DNA from: Blepharisma japonicum
Lineage: Eukaryota > Ciliophora > Heterotrichea > Heterotrichida > Blepharismidae
Assembly: GCA_949751835.1 (NCBI GenBank)
Contig: CATKHK010000150.1
Span: 1 to 50,924, forward strand
Direction of reading: 5' to 3'
DNA length: 50,924 nucleotides
In this document: positions 47,322-50,924 of the stretch, in pieces
Numbering within the stretch: position 1 is the first letter of the stretch
Layout: each line of letters starts with the position of its first letter
Translations under genes and position numbers: made by a program
Notes under the pieces: model-generated
Databases searched by the model: none
Seen by the model: only the letters and a program-made list of their open reading frames with translations
Told to the model about the DNA's origin: nothing

Positions 47322-48182
47322 GTTTAGATAATAATTATTTATTTTTACAAGGTTTAGTAAATTTTATAAAAATAAAATTATCTATGGATTGAAATTTATC
47401 CCCTACCAGAGGCATAAATAAAAATGAATGCATTTATAAATAATTCATACAGCTAACCTTATTTCATTTATTATGTAGAACAATAATTTAAATTTAACTA
47501 AAATTTTAGAAATCAAATATATAATATTAAATTTGTTTTATAGCTCTAGCTCGATAGCAATATATATAGAAAAGTATTTAATAAGAGCAATTTAAATAAA
47601 TTTATTTTATATAAATAAATTAGTTAGATTTAATAAAGATATTACGAAGTCATGCTCAAAAAAATTATCCCTTCTCTAATCTGATCTTATCAATAGTTAA
47701 TCAAATGTATTCCATCAGAATGAGAATAGAAGTATATCATTATTATTATTATTATTTCAATTTTTTATTTTAAATTGACTAGGCTTTCATATTCTTTGAT
47801 CAATTTTGGCCTATTTAAAGTATTAATACTAGCAACTAGTATAAGAAAATAAGAAGCGAAATTAAAACAAATCGATCAAGAATATTTAAGAGATATGAAA
47901 TTTATTAATAATTTTGATTAGTTCAAATGAAAATTCACTAGGCTTTAGATTTAATTGATAATCATAACTATCATGATAAATGAATCAAGAAAAAAATATA
48001 ATAATAAATATCAACTTATTTTGCATTTTTAGTTTATATTAAATTATAATAGGAAGTTTTAAGAAAACATAAAATTTGTTTGGATTTAAAATTATAAATA
48101 AAGTTTATTGTAAATTTAGAATTTTAAATAAATGTTAGAAGCATTAATTTTAATAAGGCTTGACAATATTATTAAAAGTAAA
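47322..48182. other. Spacer with duplicated promoter-like flank
   Basis: The 860 nt after copy 4 are AT-rich, with an ATT triplet run near 47738-47757. The last 45 nt (about 48140-48182: agcattaattttaataagg ...) closely resemble the flank of the partial gene at 49108-49152. The 3' unit was therefore duplicated with its upstream DNA. No gene was seen. Confidence 0.5.
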
Positions 48183-48980
48183 ATGCTACTTTTTTCGCTA
48201 TTTTTTATGAGTCACAGAAAGCAATGAAATGAGCCTGCAGTTCGCTGACTTACCCATATGTAAAGTAATTTATATTCAGAAAGGTGATAATATCTGTAAT
48301 CCAGAATGTATGACTTCTTTTTGTAGCTTTGATACAAGTAAGGAATTAAATGCCCTCATTAATAAATCCCCTTTAAAATAGAATAAATATCTATATTTTA
48401 GTAAATTAATCAGTTTAAATTCTAATAATTTATATTTCATAGGTGAAAGAATTAATATTAATATCATAATTTTAGCGCTCTATATGCAGCATTTCATCTA
48501 AAAAACTTCCAAAAATTCTAAAAACTTTTTTATAAGGAATACTTAAACTACAACATTATATTGTTTATTTTGTTAAAAGAAATTCGTATATCCGAAATCT
48601 GCAACCAAAAAAATAACTAACGCACACTTGTTTTAACTCAGCAAGATCTCAGCAACGCCATTAAAATCAGCATTTACAATCATTCTATGGCTTACAGCTA
48701 TTTCACACCAATTCTTGAAGCTCCCTAATGTATCTCTCTATTTGTTTTAAATAATAAATTTTCAAAAAGAAAAATTTAACCTCTTTAAACTGAACAGGTT
48801 TTTAGCTCGATTTTTTACCGAAGAAGCAAGGAAAGCTCTGATTGTTATTCAAAGTGCATTAATCTTGATGGATGCGATCCAGAAATACTTGGGGATAATT
48901 TTTGTGATATCTCTTGTAATACAGAAAATTGTGGATATGACCGAGGAGATTGTATTTGCTCTCCTGGGTATTTAAGCTTT
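48183..48980 (+). pseudogene. 5' fragment of a giant LNR gene, frameshifted and split by an insertion
   Basis: The region 48183-48365 matches the first part of the gene at 49153 (signal peptide, the AESNE-like segment, KVIYIQKGDNICNPECMTSFC) but has frameshifts near the leader. About 462 nt of unrelated sequence (48366-48827) follow. The gene then resumes at the exact next codons (KESSDCYSKCINLDGC, LGDNFCDISCNTENCGYDRG, CICSPGYL) to about 48980 and stops. Everything after the first LNR repeat is missing. It is a truncated tandem duplicate of the gene that begins at 49153. Confidence 0.82.
48366..48827. mobile_element. Possible 0.46-kb insertion inside the LNR gene fragment
   Basis: Both flanks match contiguous coding sequence of the neighbouring gene (about 49327 onward), so this block was inserted or left unremoved. 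It has no long ORF and I found no convincing terminal inverted repeats or target duplication. It could be a small non-autonomous transposon or an internal eliminated sequence remnant. The type assignment is inference. Confidence 0.4.
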
Positions 48981-49152
48981 ATAGAAAAAATATTTAAAAT
49001 AAAATTGGAAAACTAGGGTAGTTTTAAATATATTTATTTTATATGAATATATTAGTTGCAAATAATACTTATATTCTTAAATTTATTATTTTAGACTAAA
49101 TATCAGCAGCATTAATTTCTTATAAGACTTGAAAATATTATTATAAATAAAA

Positions 49153-50924
49153 ATGCTAATATTTCTTTCTATTTTATGAGTTGCCGAAAGCAATGAAGTA
49201 GCCTGCAATTCGCTGGCTTGCCCAGATATAAAAGTAATTTATATTCAGAAAGGTGATGATATCTGCAATTCAGAATGCATGACTTTATTTTGTAATTTTG
49301 ACTCAAGTAAGGAATTCAACGCCTTAATTATTAAGGAAAGCTCTGATTGCTATTCAAAATGCATTAATCTTGATGGTTGTGATCCAGATATACTTGGAGA
49401 TAATTTTTGTGATATCTCTTGCAACACAGAAAACTGTGGATATGACTGGGGAGACTGTGCTTGCTCTCCTGGATGTTTAAGTTCTATGCTTGGAGATGGC
49501 AAATGTGATGAAGAGTGTAATAACTGAGATTGTGATCTTGATAATAATGACTGTGGTATATGTGCATCTGGTTGCTTTCCTACAATGCTTGGAAATGGGA
49601 TTTGCAACCCTGAATGCAATAATGAGGATTGCTTATATGACTATAAAGACTGCCAATGCTCAGAAAATTGCTTCCTGGCTGATTACGGATATTGCAAACC
49701 AGAATGTTTAGTATTAAATTGCAATTATGACGCAATTCCTCAATATCCAGATTTATGATGCCAAGATTATTTATTAAGAAGATTTTCCTCTTATATGCAA
49801 ATCATAAATTTTAATTTTTCTTATGTAGCCCGCCTAGAAGACTGCTATGAGGCCTCAAACTACAACTGTACAATTGAAAAAGCTTTATCTTTGACAGATT
49901 GCTACAATGAATGCAATATTCTAGAGTGTGGCTATGCAAGTGGAAACTGTGATATAAGTGACTTTGTTTGTATCCGGCATTTTAATAATTCATACGGATG
50001 TCTCAGCTGCAATAGAGAGTATTATCACTGGACCATAAAGTATAGGGAATGTTTCATATTATCAGATTATTCTTATGTATCGCTAATGCCAGACGATTCA
50101 CATGCCAGAGTTCCATTAGCCGATACCTCTTCTGCAAAAATTCCACATGTATACTTTGTGAATAATTCTGTAGAGTACAGCGGGGATGGCTCCTATATTT
50201 CTCCTTATAAAGAATTTACCGATCTTTCTAAAATTCATCATAATTACTCTATCGTTTACTTTTTAGAAGATGAAACATTTTATATGAAGACTCCTTATGC
50301 TTCTTGAGTAATATGATTACCAACAAATTCATATCCGTTTGATACAAAATCTCTTTTTAACAATTTTAAGTTTAGACAGATAAAAATTAGAACATTAAAT
50401 AACGCGAAGATAACTTTGAAAAGACAAGATGATGACAACAGCAGTAGCACTTTTTGGTTTTTACTACAAAATGTATTAAAATTGGAAATAAATAATATCA
50501 TTTTTGATTGGCAAAACACTCTTTCATCTTGTACAGGCGGAGCATATTGCGATTACTGCCCATTCGTGGTTGATAATTTAACTGTAGATGAATTCTATAA
50601 TGACAGGGGTGAAAATATAACAGAATTTACATCATCAGCTTGGTGCTTGGAAAACAAAAATATTAACTTTTTTGAGGTCAAAGAGAGTAATTTAGTACTA
50701 ACAAATGTGACTTTTAGAAATTTTAGATGTGGATTTAATTCACTTATTTATGTAGAAAATGGAAATGTTACACTAAATAACGTCACTTTTGATAACGTAA
50801 AAGTTTATGATGGGGATACCTCAGCAGTTATAGTGTGAAACAGCACAGAGGATAGTAAATATGGTGCTGGTAATTTTAAGTTTGTAAATGGACTTGCAAA
50901 AAGAATTAATAATGGGTATGAGCT
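49153..50924 (+). CDS. Giant LNR/beta-helix multispan membrane protein, copy 5 (N-terminal 590 aa, runs off window)
   Basis: ATG 49153 encodes a signal peptide (MLIFLSILWVAES) followed by the same extended Cys head as copy 3 (ACNSLACPDIKVIYIQKG, SDCYSKCINLDGC). Three LNR-type repeats follow: LGDNFCDISCNTENCGYDWG, LGDGKCDEECNNWDC, LGNGICNPECNNEDC. Then come the second Cys cluster (EDCYEASNYNC, CYNECNILEC), HVYFVNNSVEYSGDGSYISP at the start of the beta-helix, and LEINNIIFDWQNT. The frame is open to the window end with TGA as Trp. It is closest to copy 3. The membrane part lies outside the window. Confidence 0.9.

Noticed and set aside
47738-47757. ATT triplet runs (also near 14850)
   Set aside because: These are simple microsatellites common in AT-rich spacers and show no further structure.
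1-50924. Telomeric repeats at the window ends, rRNA, tRNA or CRISPR
   Set aside because: Neither end shows C/A-rich telomere repeats, and no RNA gene or spaced direct-repeat array was recognised.

Overview
The window looks like nuclear (probably macronuclear) DNA of a heterotrich ciliate close to Blepharisma. It is strongly AT-rich. Long reading frames stay open only if TGA is read as tryptophan, and TGA/TGG swaps occur at the same positions in paralogs. All intact genes end in TAA or TAG. The one intron I can defend is exactly 15 nt (GT...AG), the size typical of heterotrichs. UGA=Trp plus 15-nt introns fits Blepharisma best; the species is inference. No telomeric repeat, rRNA, tRNA or CRISPR array was seen.

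The left half (1-16.3 kb) is mostly minus strand. It holds a cluster of kelch-propeller paralogs: three intact genes (2662-3822, 4021-5100, 7435-8508), an ORF whose C-terminus runs into a non-LTR reverse transcriptase at the left edge (1-1060), and four broken copies (1112-2049, 5455-5900, 5991-7305, 15655-16326). Within it lie three tandem, equal-length (468 aa) major-facilitator transporters (8647-10053, 10689-12095, 13309-14715).

At about 16.4 kb the coding strand switches. Two Rab-type small-GTPase relics follow (16667-17293, 17571-18077), then a head-to-tail plus-strand array of giant surface-type membrane proteins: 18533-25204 (2223 aa), 25370-32038 (2222 aa), 33152-40030 (2292 aa), 40191-47321 (2371 aa after splicing), a broken 5' fragment (48183-48980) and the start of a fifth gene leaving the window (49153 onwards). 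Their shared plan is signal peptide, Lin-12/Notch-type cysteine repeats, a very long parallel beta-helix (pectin-lyase-like) ectodomain, an Ig-like strand segment, a cysteine-rich juxtamembrane module, 8-9 membrane spans and a short cytosolic tail. This suggests a cell-surface adhesion, recognition or receptor family; function is not shown by the sequence.

The window as a whole is a multigene-family region with active birth and death: tandem duplication, probable gene conversion, internal deletions, insertions and a retroelement junction.
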